In this document: positions 1 through 7,085 of the stretch, in pieces | How the letters are laid out: each line of letters begins with the position of its first letter | Position numbering within the stretch: the first letter of the stretch is position 1 | Assembly: GCA_964440875.1 (NCBI GenBank) | Contig: CAYTTS010000059.1 | Span: forward strand, 1-7,154 | Origin: JAAZDN01 sp964440875 | GTDB taxonomy: Bacteria > Bacillota_I > Bacilli_A > Erysipelotrichales > Erysipelotrichaceae | DNA length: 7,154 nt | Direction: 5' to 3' | The notes under the pieces: model-generated | Seen by the model: the letters and a program-made list of their open reading frames with translations, nothing else | The model's database searches: none | Told to the model about the DNA's origin: nothing | Made by a program: the position numbers and the translations under genes

Positions 1-84
1 ACCCAAAGTACTCAATGTTACAGACAGCATAAAACTAATACTTAGTATTATTAGTCCGCTTTTTTTCAATCTCTTTAATAACAT
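1..84 (-). CDS. N-terminus of a secreted or lipid-anchored protein (partial)
   Basis: This is the first 28 codons of a gene that leaves the window at base 1. The peptide starts MLLKRLKKSG and continues into a hydrophobic run (LIILSISFMLSVTL). That is a positively charged n-region followed by a signal-peptide core, so the product is probably exported. No cleavage site or lipobox Cys is visible before the edge. The start is supported by AGAAGGTG at 97-90, with AGAAGG seven bases from the ATG at 84, and by an extended -10 promoter about 50 bases upstream. The mature protein lies outside, so its function cannot be told. It could also begin with a single membrane anchor instead of a cleaved signal. 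Confidence 0.7.
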   Translation of the reverse strand, partial: MLLKRLKKSGLIILSISFMLSVTLSTLG

Positions 85-142
85 TCTTTCACCTTCTTAT
101 ATTTTAATCCTTTTGTTTATATTTTTACATATACTCTATTAA

Positions 143-171
143 ATTATAGCATATTTTCAGTTGTCTTTCTA
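143..171 (-). promoter_or_regulatory. Extended -10 promoter for the secreted-protein gene
   Basis: On the minus strand a perfect TATAAT lies at 148-143, preceded by TG and one base (151-149), which is an extended -10. A 17-base spacer leads to a weak -35, TAGAAA at 171-166. Transcription would start near base 136, giving a leader of about 50 bases before the ATG at 84. The promoter makes this gene independent of the gene ending at 211. The extended -10 probably compensates for the poor -35. Confidence 0.6.
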
Positions 172-210
172 GTTCACACTTTTCTATTAATCTTTTTTAT
201 TGGCTTAATA

Positions 211-921
211 TTAGTTGATTCTAACATGTTCATCTAAAGTTAATTTATCAGTTTCTAATTTATGGAGTGTTCTCGATAATCTTTCTATATCAAAGCATTT
301 TAGTAAGCTTAGACTATTTGATTCTTCATAATTAGACTTTGCTTTTAAAGCGCTTATTGCCGTGTACTCTAAGAGGCTCACACTAGCGTCATTCAAGTAG
401 GCAATAAAAATTGTTCCCATTAATAAATATAGATCTTCTCTTGGATTATTTTCTTTTACGATATTTGCAAAAATACCAGCTAAACATAGTGCTTCTATTA
501 AGCTTTGTTTAGTGTAGTCTTTTTGATAATAATAGTAGTAAATTAAACTAGAAATGATGATTATTTCTTTTTTAGTATCTTCTTCATACTCTTCACTTGC
601 AGCAAATGCATATGCGATTAGTGAGATTGTCTCAGCTTCATATTTATCACTAAGTTGAGATGATTGAAACATTATTTCTTTTGCTAATCTTTCTTCATTA
701 TCCTTACTTAATCCATTTTTAATTAATGTAAGCATCTCATCAATAACTAAGTTTAAGTATTCTTCAATATTTTCTTCATACTTAATTACATAGTCAAAAA
801 TACTTAATGAGTTTATTAAGTTATATTCTCTTATTTCTTTAAGACTTTTATGTGGATATATATCTTTTTCACTTAAATTATTATTAGTTTTTATTTGATA
901 TAAGTCTTTTATTGATTTCAT
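211..921 (-). CDS. Diverged L-serine dehydratase-like protein without catalytic motifs
   Basis: The product is a soluble protein of 236 residues with no signal peptide. I align it from memory, without a search, to single-chain iron-sulfur L-serine dehydratases (SdaA family). MKSIKDLYQI (1-10) matches their conserved N-terminus. YPHKSLKEIREY (22-33), then FDYVIKYEE and the helix to about residue 71, match the linker and start of the alpha domain. AYAFAASE (103-110), EALCLAGIFANIVKEN (143-158), LLEYTAISAL (183-192) and KCFDIER (208-214) follow the family order to the C-terminus. The GPSSSH-containing N-terminal domain is missing, and CGACG, GCQ and CDP are not conserved. Only two Cys remain, so deamination of serine is unlikely. 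The ATG at 921 overlaps the holA stop (TAATG) and has AGAGG ten bases upstream. An ATG at 930 is possible but lies only one base from AGAGG. An unrelated helical protein cannot be excluded. Confidence 0.55.
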   Translation of the reverse strand: MKSIKDLYQIKTNNNLSEKDIYPHKSLKEIREYNLINSLSIFDYVIKYEENIEEYLNLVIDEMLTLIKNGLSKDNEERLAKEIMFQSSQLSDKYEAETISLIAYAFAASEEYEEDTKKEIIIISSLIYYYYYQKDYTKQSLIEALCLAGIFANIVKENNPREDLYLLMGTIFIAYLNDASVSLLEYTAISALKAKSNYEESNSLSLLKCFDIERLSRTLHKLETDKLTLDEHVRIN

Positions 922-1880
922 TAGGTACATACCTCTACTAAGAATAACTCAAAGCCTATTTCTGGATTGATTAGGCCATTCTTTATTTTTTGTTCTAAAG
1001 TTGCCAATTTATTTAAGACTGATAATATCGCCATATACGAATATTTATAGGAAATTCCTTTTGATATTTTTACGCGATATGGATGAACTTTTAATTCGCT
1101 TGCGATATCTCTTTCACTCATATTTTCATCACTTAATGTTTTGACTTGATATAAAAGTCTAAACTGATTAGCTAGCAACATTATAAGTGATATTGGCTCC
1201 TTACTACTTAAGGCAAGATTTCGATAAATATTAAGTGTTTGATTTATATTTTTATTTAATACTCCATTAACTAAATCAAAGATATTGTCACCATCACTCA
1301 TAGAAATAAGTAATCTAATATCTTCGATTGTAATTATTTCTTTATTATTTAAAATTAATTTTGCTAATTCCATTGGCCAATTATCAAATAAAGGTGTTAT
1401 TCTTCTTAGTAATTCTCTCATAGCATCATTTTCTAAGTGAACATTATTTTTCACTAGGTCTGATCTTACGATCGATTCAATTGCCCTATCATCTAAAGCA
1501 CTAGCTTCATATACTTCTGAGTATTTCTTGATTAATTTTGTAGCTTTTTTACGATTATCTACTTTAAAGCTGTCAACGTAAATAATTAAACTAGAAAAAT
1601 CAGCAGGATTCTTTAAATAGTTTTCTAATAGATTACTATCTTTATCTACTAAAGCTTTAGATGCACTAATAAAACTTGGATTATTTAAAATTATGATACG
1701 GTGTTCACTTAAAAAAGGAAATGTATTTAAATCATTTAATAGGGTCTCCATATTAAAATCTTTATCATTTCCGTCGTATTCAACAGTTTCACAATCGTAC
1801 TTGTCATTTAATTGTTTGATTAGCTTATCTAATTCTTTTTTTACTAAATATTCGTTTTCCGCAAATAAAGCATAGTTCAT
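921..1880 (-). CDS. holA: DNA polymerase III delta subunit
   Basis: Delta is the subunit of the clamp loader that opens the beta sliding clamp during replication. The 319-residue product has the family's usual length. It has an N-terminal ATPase-like fold without a Walker motif, beginning MNYALFAENEYLVKKEL. Around residues 50-70 it has LLNDLNTFPFLSEHRIIIL, the clamp-interacting region. NIFDLVNGVLN (199-209) is in the expected place, and the C-terminal collar holds HPYRVK (266-271), which matches the family's HPxRVK. I chose the ATG at 1880 because delta proteins begin near xxYxxxGEEE-type sequence and GGTG lies five bases upstream. The longer start at 1919 adds 13 residues foreign to the family. 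It follows comEC, as in many Firmicutes, where comEC-holA is a common order. It is translationally coupled to the next gene through TAATG. Confidence 0.93.
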   Translation of the reverse strand: MNYALFAENEYLVKKELDKLIKQLNDKYDCETVEYDGNDKDFNMETLLNDLNTFPFLSEHRIIILNNPSFISASKALVDKDSNLLENYLKNPADFSSLIIYVDSFKVDNRKKATKLIKKYSEVYEASALDDRAIESIVRSDLVKNNVHLENDAMRELLRRITPLFDNWPMELAKLILNNKEIITIEDIRLLISMSDGDNIFDLVNGVLNKNINQTLNIYRNLALSSKEPISLIMLLANQFRLLYQVKTLSDENMSERDIASELKVHPYRVKISKGISYKYSYMAILSVLNKLATLEQKIKNGLINPEIGFELFLVEVCT

Positions 1881-1895
1881 ATTATCACCATATAT

Positions 1896-1904
1896 ATTAT
1901 AACA
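1896..1904 (-). promoter_or_regulatory. Possible extended -10 element for holA
   Basis: The comEC-holA gap contains TGTTATAAT on the minus strand, a perfect -10 with the TG extension. There is no recognisable -35 at 17 bases (TGTAAG at 1924-1919). A start near 1889 would leave a leader of only about nine bases before the holA ATG at 1880. In such AT-rich DNA this can arise by chance. A separate promoter would make sense, because holA is essential and the upstream com genes sit behind a terminator-like hairpin. Confidence 0.3.
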
Positions 1905-1935
1905 AAATTTCACTCTCACTTACAGTTTACTTACA

Positions 1936-3777
1936 TTATTTAAGCTTTATAAAGTTATGATTAAAAAAGTGTATTATTTTTATATCACCATAATCTTGTG
2001 TATCTAAGATTGGTATTTGATGATCATTTAATAATTTTAGGACGGATCGTGAGGGATGATTATACTGATTGTTTTTACCACTGCTATTTAAGGCTAAAAG
2101 TAATGAGTCTTTACTTAATAAAGTTGAGCTTGTACTTGTATTTGAGCCATGATGGGCCAACTTAACTATCTTGTAGTCTAAATAGTCAAAATCTTTAATA
2201 AACAAGTTCTCTATCTCCTTGGAAACATCACCTAAAGATAAGTAGCTAATATCATTAACTTTAAAAAATGTTATTAAACTACCATCATTATCTTCAAAAT
2301 CATATTTTATACTATTAATCTTTAAATTATGAAAATAAAACTCGCTACTATTATCGACAATATTTAAAACATCATAGTTGTTGATTAAGAAGTCTAAATT
2401 ACCGGAGTGATCTTCATCATAATGCGAGATAATTATTGTATTTATCTCTTTAATTCCATAATAATTTAAATATACTTCTAGCTTACTCTGATTAAAAGAT
2501 GATCCTGTATCAATAAGTAGAACATCCCTTTTAAATGGATATGTTAGTATTGCCAAATCTCCTTGTCCAATATATACCTGAGTATAAGTAAGACTTGGGT
2601 TAAAGACTAATTGATGCTGGTTAATAAATAATAATAGACTTAAGCTAATTAAATATCTAATTTTTATTTTCTGTAGTAATTTCAAAGTAATGATTATCCA
2701 AATTATTAAGACAATAAAACTCATACGCCCTGTAATTATTATCTTATCAACTTCAATTAAAAGTTTTTTTGATAGTGTATAGCTCATATTACTTTTAAAG
2801 AAGATATCGATATAGGCAGATAAATAAGCAATTAGATTAATAAGTTTATTATAGGGAAATATCATAATTTGAAATATTGAGACTTTGTAAAAATTTACTA
2901 ATTGAATAGGAATTAAGATTAAATAGTTTACAAATAGATTTGATCTTCTTACTTTTATAAAACTAAGAAAGCGAAATAGATTACTTATTTGAAAACTGAG
3001 TGAGAAAAGGTAGTTTGGAAAGAGTATTAAAATCATTATTGAACTGATACTTATTTTGTCTAATTGTTCAAAATTACTTTTACTTAGTAATCGATGTATT
3101 ATTAAAAATAATGTAAACTCAATATTTCGCATAAATATTAGGTAGAATAGCAAAAAGATAATTTCAAACAATATTAGATATTCTGAATATAGAAATTTAT
3201 TCAAGATTTTTTTAAGGTGCCTAAGTATTTCTCTAATGATTAAGCCTGAACTAAGTAATAGTGTCGATAAACTGTTATCTAAATCCTCATATGTATAGTC
3301 TAAAAGAACCATGCTTAAGTAGTCTTTTGATTCGTGTTCCTTTATTTTATTGTTTAATCTTGCCTTTATACTTTTACCTTTACTAATAACTGCAATATTA
3401 GTAGCTTTAATATGATACTTAATATTCTTTTCTTTCATATATTTTTGAAAGTTAAAGCCTATCTTTGAATCGACACTCTCTATTTTTTCATAAACTCCGC
3501 TATAACTTATATAATCATCATAGTTTAAATCTTCTTTTGTATAGACCAAGACCTTTGTTTCCTTAGTTTTAATTGTATAGTAGTTCTTTGAAATACTAAC
3601 TATTCTTCCCTCGTATATACTTAAATTATCTTTTGGTATTTGAAATAGCAGAAGTATAAGTGTTAGTAATATAATAAATAATTCAAAGTATGATTTTCTA
3701 AGTTTAATGTAGTAAGCACTAACTAGTATTAGGATAATAATCATCAAATTAAAGCTTTTATAGAATGAGTAGATCAA
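1936..3777 (-). CDS. comEC: ComEC/Rec2-family DNA-uptake channel, short and divergent
   Basis: ComEC forms the inner-membrane channel for single-stranded DNA in transformation. The 613 residues are short for the family (usually above 700). They comprise hydrophobic helices at 10-47, a soluble DUF4131-like OB segment (about 52-140), a membrane competence domain (about 165-385) and a C-terminal metallo-beta-lactamase-like domain. The last domain is well kept: GQGD (404-407), DTG (423-425), HYDEDHSGN (452-460), LGDVS (515-519), LAHHGSNTS (540-548) and NHPS (573-576). The competence domain is eroded: the usual SGLHVG reads SSGLIIRE (176-183), and the PSVLRA-type motif is not recognisable. The listed start is TTG at 3777, with no Shine-Dalgarno. 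An internal ATG at 3744 also lacks one. The frame stays open to 3867, inside comEA, with coding-like hydrophobic residues, so the true N-terminus is uncertain. No comEB lies between comEA and comEC. Confidence 0.85.
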   Translation of the reverse strand: MIYSFYKSFNLMIIILILVSAYYIKLRKSYFELFIILLTLILLLFQIPKDNLSIYEGRIVSISKNYYTIKTKETKVLVYTKEDLNYDDYISYSGVYEKIESVDSKIGFNFQKYMKEKNIKYHIKATNIAVISKGKSIKARLNNKIKEHESKDYLSMVLLDYTYEDLDNSLSTLLLSSGLIIREILRHLKKILNKFLYSEYLILFEIIFLLFYLIFMRNIEFTLFLIIHRLLSKSNFEQLDKISISSIMILILFPNYLFSLSFQISNLFRFLSFIKVRRSNLFVNYLILIPIQLVNFYKVSIFQIMIFPYNKLINLIAYLSAYIDIFFKSNMSYTLSKKLLIEVDKIIITGRMSFIVLIIWIIITLKLLQKIKIRYLISLSLLLFINQHQLVFNPSLTYTQVYIGQGDLAILTYPFKRDVLLIDTGSSFNQSKLEVYLNYYGIKEINTIIISHYDEDHSGNLDFLINNYDVLNIVDNSSEFYFHNLKINSIKYDFEDNDGSLITFFKVNDISYLSLGDVSKEIENLFIKDFDYLDYKIVKLAHHGSNTSTSSTLLSKDSLLLALNSSGKNNQYNHPSRSVLKLLNDHQIPILDTQDYGDIKIIHFFNHNFIKLK

Positions 3778-3815
3778 TAAGATTTGTGATATTAAAAGTA
3801 AATAGAAATGATTTC

Positions 3816-4283
3816 TTAAAGGATAATATAGTCTTTTATATTTTGAAATACACGCTCGCCTATTCCTTTAACATTCATTATTGACTCGAGTGTATCAAAG
3901 TGTTTAACATTGCTTCGATAATCAATAATTCTTTGAGCTATTTTCTCGCCTATTCCTTTTAATGTCATCAACTCTTCTAAACTAGCACTATTAATAGAAA
4001 CTTTTATTGTTTCATTATTTTTATTTATGACGATGATATCTTCATTTAACAACTGTTTATTTAAGCTGAGGTGGTCAAGATTACTATCTTCATATAAGTC
4101 TAAATCATTAATTAAATCCTTTATACTTGAGTATGATTTAATAGTAAAAATACCTGGGTTTTTAAGATATCCTTTAACTTCGACATTAATCTCTTTTGGC
4201 TTAAGTTTATCAATATCTTCTAGGTTTAATGGTTTAAGGCTATATAGTAGCAATATAAATATAAGGATTAAAAAATAGCGCAT
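3816..4283 (-). CDS. comEA: ComEA-family membrane-anchored DNA-binding protein
   Basis: ComEA binds double-stranded DNA outside the membrane and hands it to ComEC. The 155-residue product has a short basic start and an N-terminal anchor (residues 3-16, FLILIFILLLYSL). An SLBB-like domain follows (about 33-90, with VEVKGYLKNPGIFTI). A C-terminal helix-hairpin-helix pair has INSAS (97-101), LKGIGEKIAQRIIDYR (108-123) and VKGIGERV (138-145), which are the family's DNA-binding hairpins. The ATG at 4283 is set by a perfect AGGAGG at 4296-4291, seven bases away. Both the ATG and the AGGAGG lie inside a 16-bp hairpin, so expression is probably restricted or coupled to translation of the upstream permease gene. 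That gene stops 34 bases before this ATG. No separate convincing promoter is visible, so transcription probably depends on read-through from the choline operon. Confidence 0.92.
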   Translation of the reverse strand: MRYFLILIFILLLYSLKPLNLEDIDKLKPKEINVEVKGYLKNPGIFTIKSYSSIKDLINDLDLYEDSNLDHLSLNKQLLNEDIIVINKNNETIKVSINSASLEELMTLKGIGEKIAQRIIDYRSNVKHFDTLESIMNVKGIGERVFQNIKDYIIL

Positions 4284-4314
4284 ATACTTACCTCCTAAGT
4301 AAATATACGCGCTA
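4270..4314 (-). terminator. Intrinsic-terminator-like hairpin between permease gene and comEA
   Basis: In the minus-strand transcript, UAGCGCGUAUAUUUAC (4314-4299) pairs along its full length with GUAAGUAUAUGCGCUA (4291-4276). This gives 16 contiguous pairs, two of them G-U, around a 7-base loop UUAGGAG. The GCGC part is at the base of the stem, and U6 (4275-4270) follows at once, which is the layout of a Rho-independent terminator. The stem begins three bases after the TAG of the permease gene (4318-4320), so it would end the choline operon. Unusually, the 3' arm and U-tract are also the first codons of comEA. The opposite strand also has T-rich sequence after the hairpin (4319-4326), but no gene is read that way here. 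Confidence 0.72.
4281..4296 (-). promoter_or_regulatory. comEA ribosome-binding site held in a hairpin
   Basis: The strongest ribosome site in the window, AGGAGG at 4296-4291, is placed so that AGGAG is exposed in the 7-base loop and the last G closes the stem. The comEA AUG (4283-4281) is fully paired within the 3' arm. In the folded RNA, ribosomes could contact the loop but not the start codon. A ribosome stopping at the permease TAG would reach into the 5' arm and could open the fold. The pairing is seen directly; its effect on translation is inference. Confidence 0.6.
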
Positions 4315-4317
4315 ATT

Positions 4318-5253
4318 CTATTTTTTCTTAAACATTGTTAGAAATTCCTTGGGATTTTCATTACTTAATATTGCCCCTACTATTATCACGAGTGATAAGA
4401 AGAAATGATAGGCATTAAAACTTCTGTCAATTAAGTATTGAAAGATAAATGCCCAAGCTGGATACGTTATATTTAACGCCATCGCTGATGTAGCATTTAA
4501 TAAATCGATTGCCTTATAGTACATTAAGTATGATATAGTTCCAACTACACCACTTATGATCGTAATTAATACTAACTTAGTATCAAATAAAATAATACTA
4601 ATATTACTATAGCCAATAATTGGAATAATAATAAAACCATATACTAACATTGTCGTCATTTGTCTTATTAAAAGCGCAACTTCACTTGAGACATCTTCTT
4701 TTAATGTCGCTTTAATAATTACTGCCTCACTACCCCAACCTAAGGCACAGATTAAGACTAAGAGTAATCCTAAAGAAAAGTTACTAACTTCAATTACTGA
4801 TGAAAAACTCATTAAGATTATTGCCGCAATTGAAATCATAATTCCAAGTATATTATGAATACTAATCTTTTCTTTTAAGAATAAGTAAGCAAAGATCATT
4901 CCGATAATTGGATAAACTGCCGAAATCGAAGAACTTAGTGATGCCCCTATATAGTTAATCGATAATATATATGCACTCATACCAATTGGCCCTCCAAGTA
5001 AAGCAGCACCTATTATTGATAAGCCTGACTTAGAAAACAATACTTTTTTAAACTCAGTTAATTTCCTCATTTTAATAATTAATAGAAATAATAGTAGAAA
5101 TGAGAATGTATCATGGAGAAACGTTGTATATAAGGAAGCATTATTACCTAAGCTTAGAAGTGTCTTACTTAGTAAAACTAAACCTATTAAAACAGAATCA
5201 AGTCCCCAAAATAACCCAGACATTAACCCTAATGCTTTACCATTATCTTTCAT
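4318..5253 (-). CDS. licB: DMT-superfamily permease, probable choline importer (LicB-like)
   Basis: This is a 311-residue membrane protein with about ten hydrophobic segments in two EamA repeats, the usual size of drug/metabolite transporters. The first repeat ends with GPIGMSAYILSINYIGAS, SISAVYPIIG and FLKEK (88-129), which closely recall LicB proteins of Haemophilus and Streptococcus. GWGSEAVI (172-179) opens the second repeat and NITYPAWAF (261-269) lies near its end. The tail is basic (FKKK). The ATG at 5253 has AGGAGG at 5266-5261, seven bases upstream. The gene overlaps the end of the LicC-LicA gene by 11 bases, so the two are co-translated. That context supports choline as substrate. 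Sequence alone cannot exclude a related amine or another DMT substrate. The stop is TAG, unlike its neighbours. Confidence 0.8.
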   Translation of the reverse strand: MKDNGKALGLMSGLFWGLDSVLIGLVLLSKTLLSLGNNASLYTTFLHDTFSFLLLFLLIIKMRKLTEFKKVLFSKSGLSIIGAALLGGPIGMSAYILSINYIGASLSSSISAVYPIIGMIFAYLFLKEKISIHNILGIMISIAAIILMSFSSVIEVSNFSLGLLLVLICALGWGSEAVIIKATLKEDVSSEVALLIRQMTTMLVYGFIIIPIIGYSNISIILFDTKLVLITIISGVVGTISYLMYYKAIDLLNATSAMALNITYPAWAFIFQYLIDRSFNAYHFFLSLVIIVGAILSNENPKEFLTMFKKK

Positions 5254-7009
5254 TTAATACCCTCCTACTATACTCTCTGGCATAGTTATATTGGATCATT
5301 CCATACTCTCCAAAATCTTCACCTAATGATTGTTTGTACTGTGTCCAAAGTGCCCATAAAAAGCCACCTAGTGCAATGTATGAGTATAGTCTCTTAGAAT
5401 CTTCTTCAGATACCTTTGACTCTAAGTATACATCTAAGAGCATGTCTGCCTGTTCTTTACTTAAACTATCATAAATAACATGCATAGCAATATCAATTAA
5501 GGGATCAGCCATACCAGCATACTCCCAATCTAGTAAGTATGTTTTATCCTTTGTAAATAAGAAGTTCGTTGAAACAGGATCTATATGACAAATAGTTTTA
5601 GGACGATTACTCGCTTTTATATCGACAAGCAGTTTATTAATGTTTTCATATACTTCATCGAAGTCATTAAATAAGATTGCCCTATTTTCAACACAAAGAT
5701 TATGATAGAAATTTATACGTTCTTCAATATCAAAATCATGTGTACAAACCTTATTTGAATTATGTAAAACTCTTAAAATCCCCATCGCAGTTTCTAAATG
5801 CGTTTTATCATTTATATCAAAATGTTTACCATCATAAATAAACTTAGTGATTTTATACCCCTTACTTGGATCCATATAAACTAGTTCATCACTAATTTCT
5901 AAGTCTTTAATAAGACTATAAACTTCACTTTCTTCACTACGATTAATTAATTTATCTGTTCCTACACCAGGATTTCTAAATACGTATTTATTATCATAGA
6001 CTTCAAATAAGAATGAATCGTTTGTCATCCCCGCTTTTAATGTCTCAATATTAACAATCTCATCTAAATTACAGTTGAATACTTTTGTAATTACATCAAG
6101 TATTTCTGATTGCGCTTCAATTAAGTATGACTTATCAAAGGCTCTTAGCTCTTCCAGTGACTCAAATTCAATAATCGTATTTAATGGAAACTTTCTAATG
6201 TGAATCTTAAGCTCACTTAAGTTTTCAATGAGGACGTTTTCCCAGTAGTACTGAGCTGCATATGATTCATTGTAGATAGCTTCTATCTCAGCAATTATCG
6301 TCTTACTTAAATCTTCCCTAAAGAAAACAGGTCCATTAATTGCCCAACATTCACTACCACCTTTTGGATCAATACTTAATATTTCATTATTACGATTAAT
6401 CTCAACCTTCCACTCTTCAGTCTTATCAATATGATATTCTGCCGCATAATATGAGTAGTATTCATATTTACGGTAAAGATTTTCTTCCATATAAATATCA
6501 GATGTTAATAAATAAGTATTTCTAAACTCATTTTTTGCAAAGTGTAGCGATGAGATATTATTCTTGATTGAATAATCTGGATTGTATATTAACTTAACCT
6601 TATACTTATCTTTTAAGTATTCAAAACTCTCTTTCAAATAACCAACAACAATAGTAATATCACTAATACCAACTTCATGTAATTGCTTAATTTGTCTTTC
6701 AATTAAAACTTCACCTGAAACTTTTAGTAATCCCTTTGGTGTCTCATATGTCATAGGTACAAATCTTGAGCCAAAACCAGCTGCCATAATAACAGCATTA
6801 TCAACCTTATATTCTTCTAATAATGATAATCCTAAGTTTGTAATCTTGTATTCATTATTGTCATTTGTAATATAATCTAAATTTATAGCTTCCTTAAATA
6901 GTGTATTAATCTTACCTAAAGATAAAGAAAGTTTAATAGAAAACTCTCTTTGTGTACTTAATTTACCTTCGTAAACTAAGTATATTAAATCAAATAATTC
7001 ATTGTTCAT
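5243..7009 (-). CDS. Winged-helix / phosphocholine cytidylyltransferase / choline kinase fusion (LicC-LicA)
   Basis: This 588-residue protein has three parts. Residues 1-68 look like a winged helix, ending YKITNLGLSLLEEYKV. Residues 70 to about 295 are a nucleotidyltransferase with MAAGFGSRFVP and PKGLLKV (75-97), ERQIKQL, and Asp171 in TSDIY as the probable metal ligand. It would join CTP and phosphocholine to give CDP-choline (LicC). Residues 300-588 are a choline kinase-type phosphotransferase (LicA). LKAGMTNDSF (324-333) is the nucleotide loop, HIDPVSTNFLF (475-485) is the catalytic HxDxxxxN motif, and LLDWEYAGMADPLIDIA (492-508) binds metal. All key residues appear intact. The product thus phosphorylates choline and then activates it. 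I chose the ATG at 7009 because AAAGG lies eight bases upstream; an ATG at 7042 has no ribosome site and sits too near the predicted transcript start. The substrate could be another amino alcohol. Confidence 0.88.
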   Translation of the reverse strand: MNNELFDLIYLVYEGKLSTQREFSIKLSLSLGKINTLFKEAINLDYITNDNNEYKITNLGLSLLEEYKVDNAVIMAAGFGSRFVPMTYETPKGLLKVSGEVLIERQIKQLHEVGISDITIVVGYLKESFEYLKDKYKVKLIYNPDYSIKNNISSLHFAKNEFRNTYLLTSDIYMEENLYRKYEYYSYYAAEYHIDKTEEWKVEINRNNEILSIDPKGGSECWAINGPVFFREDLSKTIIAEIEAIYNESYAAQYYWENVLIENLSELKIHIRKFPLNTIIEFESLEELRAFDKSYLIEAQSEILDVITKVFNCNLDEIVNIETLKAGMTNDSFLFEVYDNKYVFRNPGVGTDKLINRSEESEVYSLIKDLEISDELVYMDPSKGYKITKFIYDGKHFDINDKTHLETAMGILRVLHNSNKVCTHDFDIEERINFYHNLCVENRAILFNDFDEVYENINKLLVDIKASNRPKTICHIDPVSTNFLFTKDKTYLLDWEYAGMADPLIDIAMHVIYDSLSKEQADMLLDVYLESKVSEEDSKRLYSYIALGGFLWALWTQYKQSLGEDFGEYGMIQYNYAREYSRRVLNER

Positions 7010-7047
7010 AGTATCAACCTTTTCTAGTTTTAATAAGCACATAAAAC

Positions 7048-7085
7048 TTGTTCAATAACTCCATTATATCCCTTACATTGAACAA
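7048..7085. repeat. 9-bp inverted repeat around the -10 box, probable operator
   Basis: TTGTTCAAT and ATTGAACAA (7048-7056 and 7077-7085 on the plus strand) are perfect inverted copies separated by 20 bases. One arm fills the spacer directly next to the -35 and the other covers the expected start of transcription, so the -10 lies between them. The upstream arm is not transcribed, so this cannot be an RNA hairpin. It looks like a pair of sites for a repressor dimer or tetramer. The regulator is unknown; the winged-helix domain of the first gene is one candidate. Confidence 0.55.

Noticed and set aside
181..213. Possible terminator after the gene ending at 211
   Set aside because: Only weak, bulged A-T pairing between CTAATATTAA and TTAATAG is possible, with no U-tract in the right place.
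516..545. Short-period AT repeat (tandem Tyr codons in the gene at 211-921)
   Set aside because: The TAT/TAC run gives YYYYY but the codons are mixed and few; there is no clear tandem repeat or phase-variation tract.
1693..1875. Plus-strand open frame of 60 codons
   Set aside because: It lies entirely antisense within holA, with no recognisable protein features; it is a by-product of the AT-rich coding strand.
4027..4278. Plus-strand open frame of 83 codons
   Set aside because: It is antisense to comEA over its whole length, with no ribosome site or family resemblance.
5100..5285. Plus-strand open frame of 61 codons
   Set aside because: It is antisense to the permease gene and the end of the LicC-LicA gene, and is composed of leucine- and tyrosine-rich shadow sequence.
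7010..7042. Eleven-residue upstream extension of LicC-LicA (MCLLKLEKVDT)
   Set aside because: The ATG at 7042 has no Shine-Dalgarno and sits about 14 bases from the predicted transcript start. The internal ATG at 7009 has a proper site, and the winged helix begins there.
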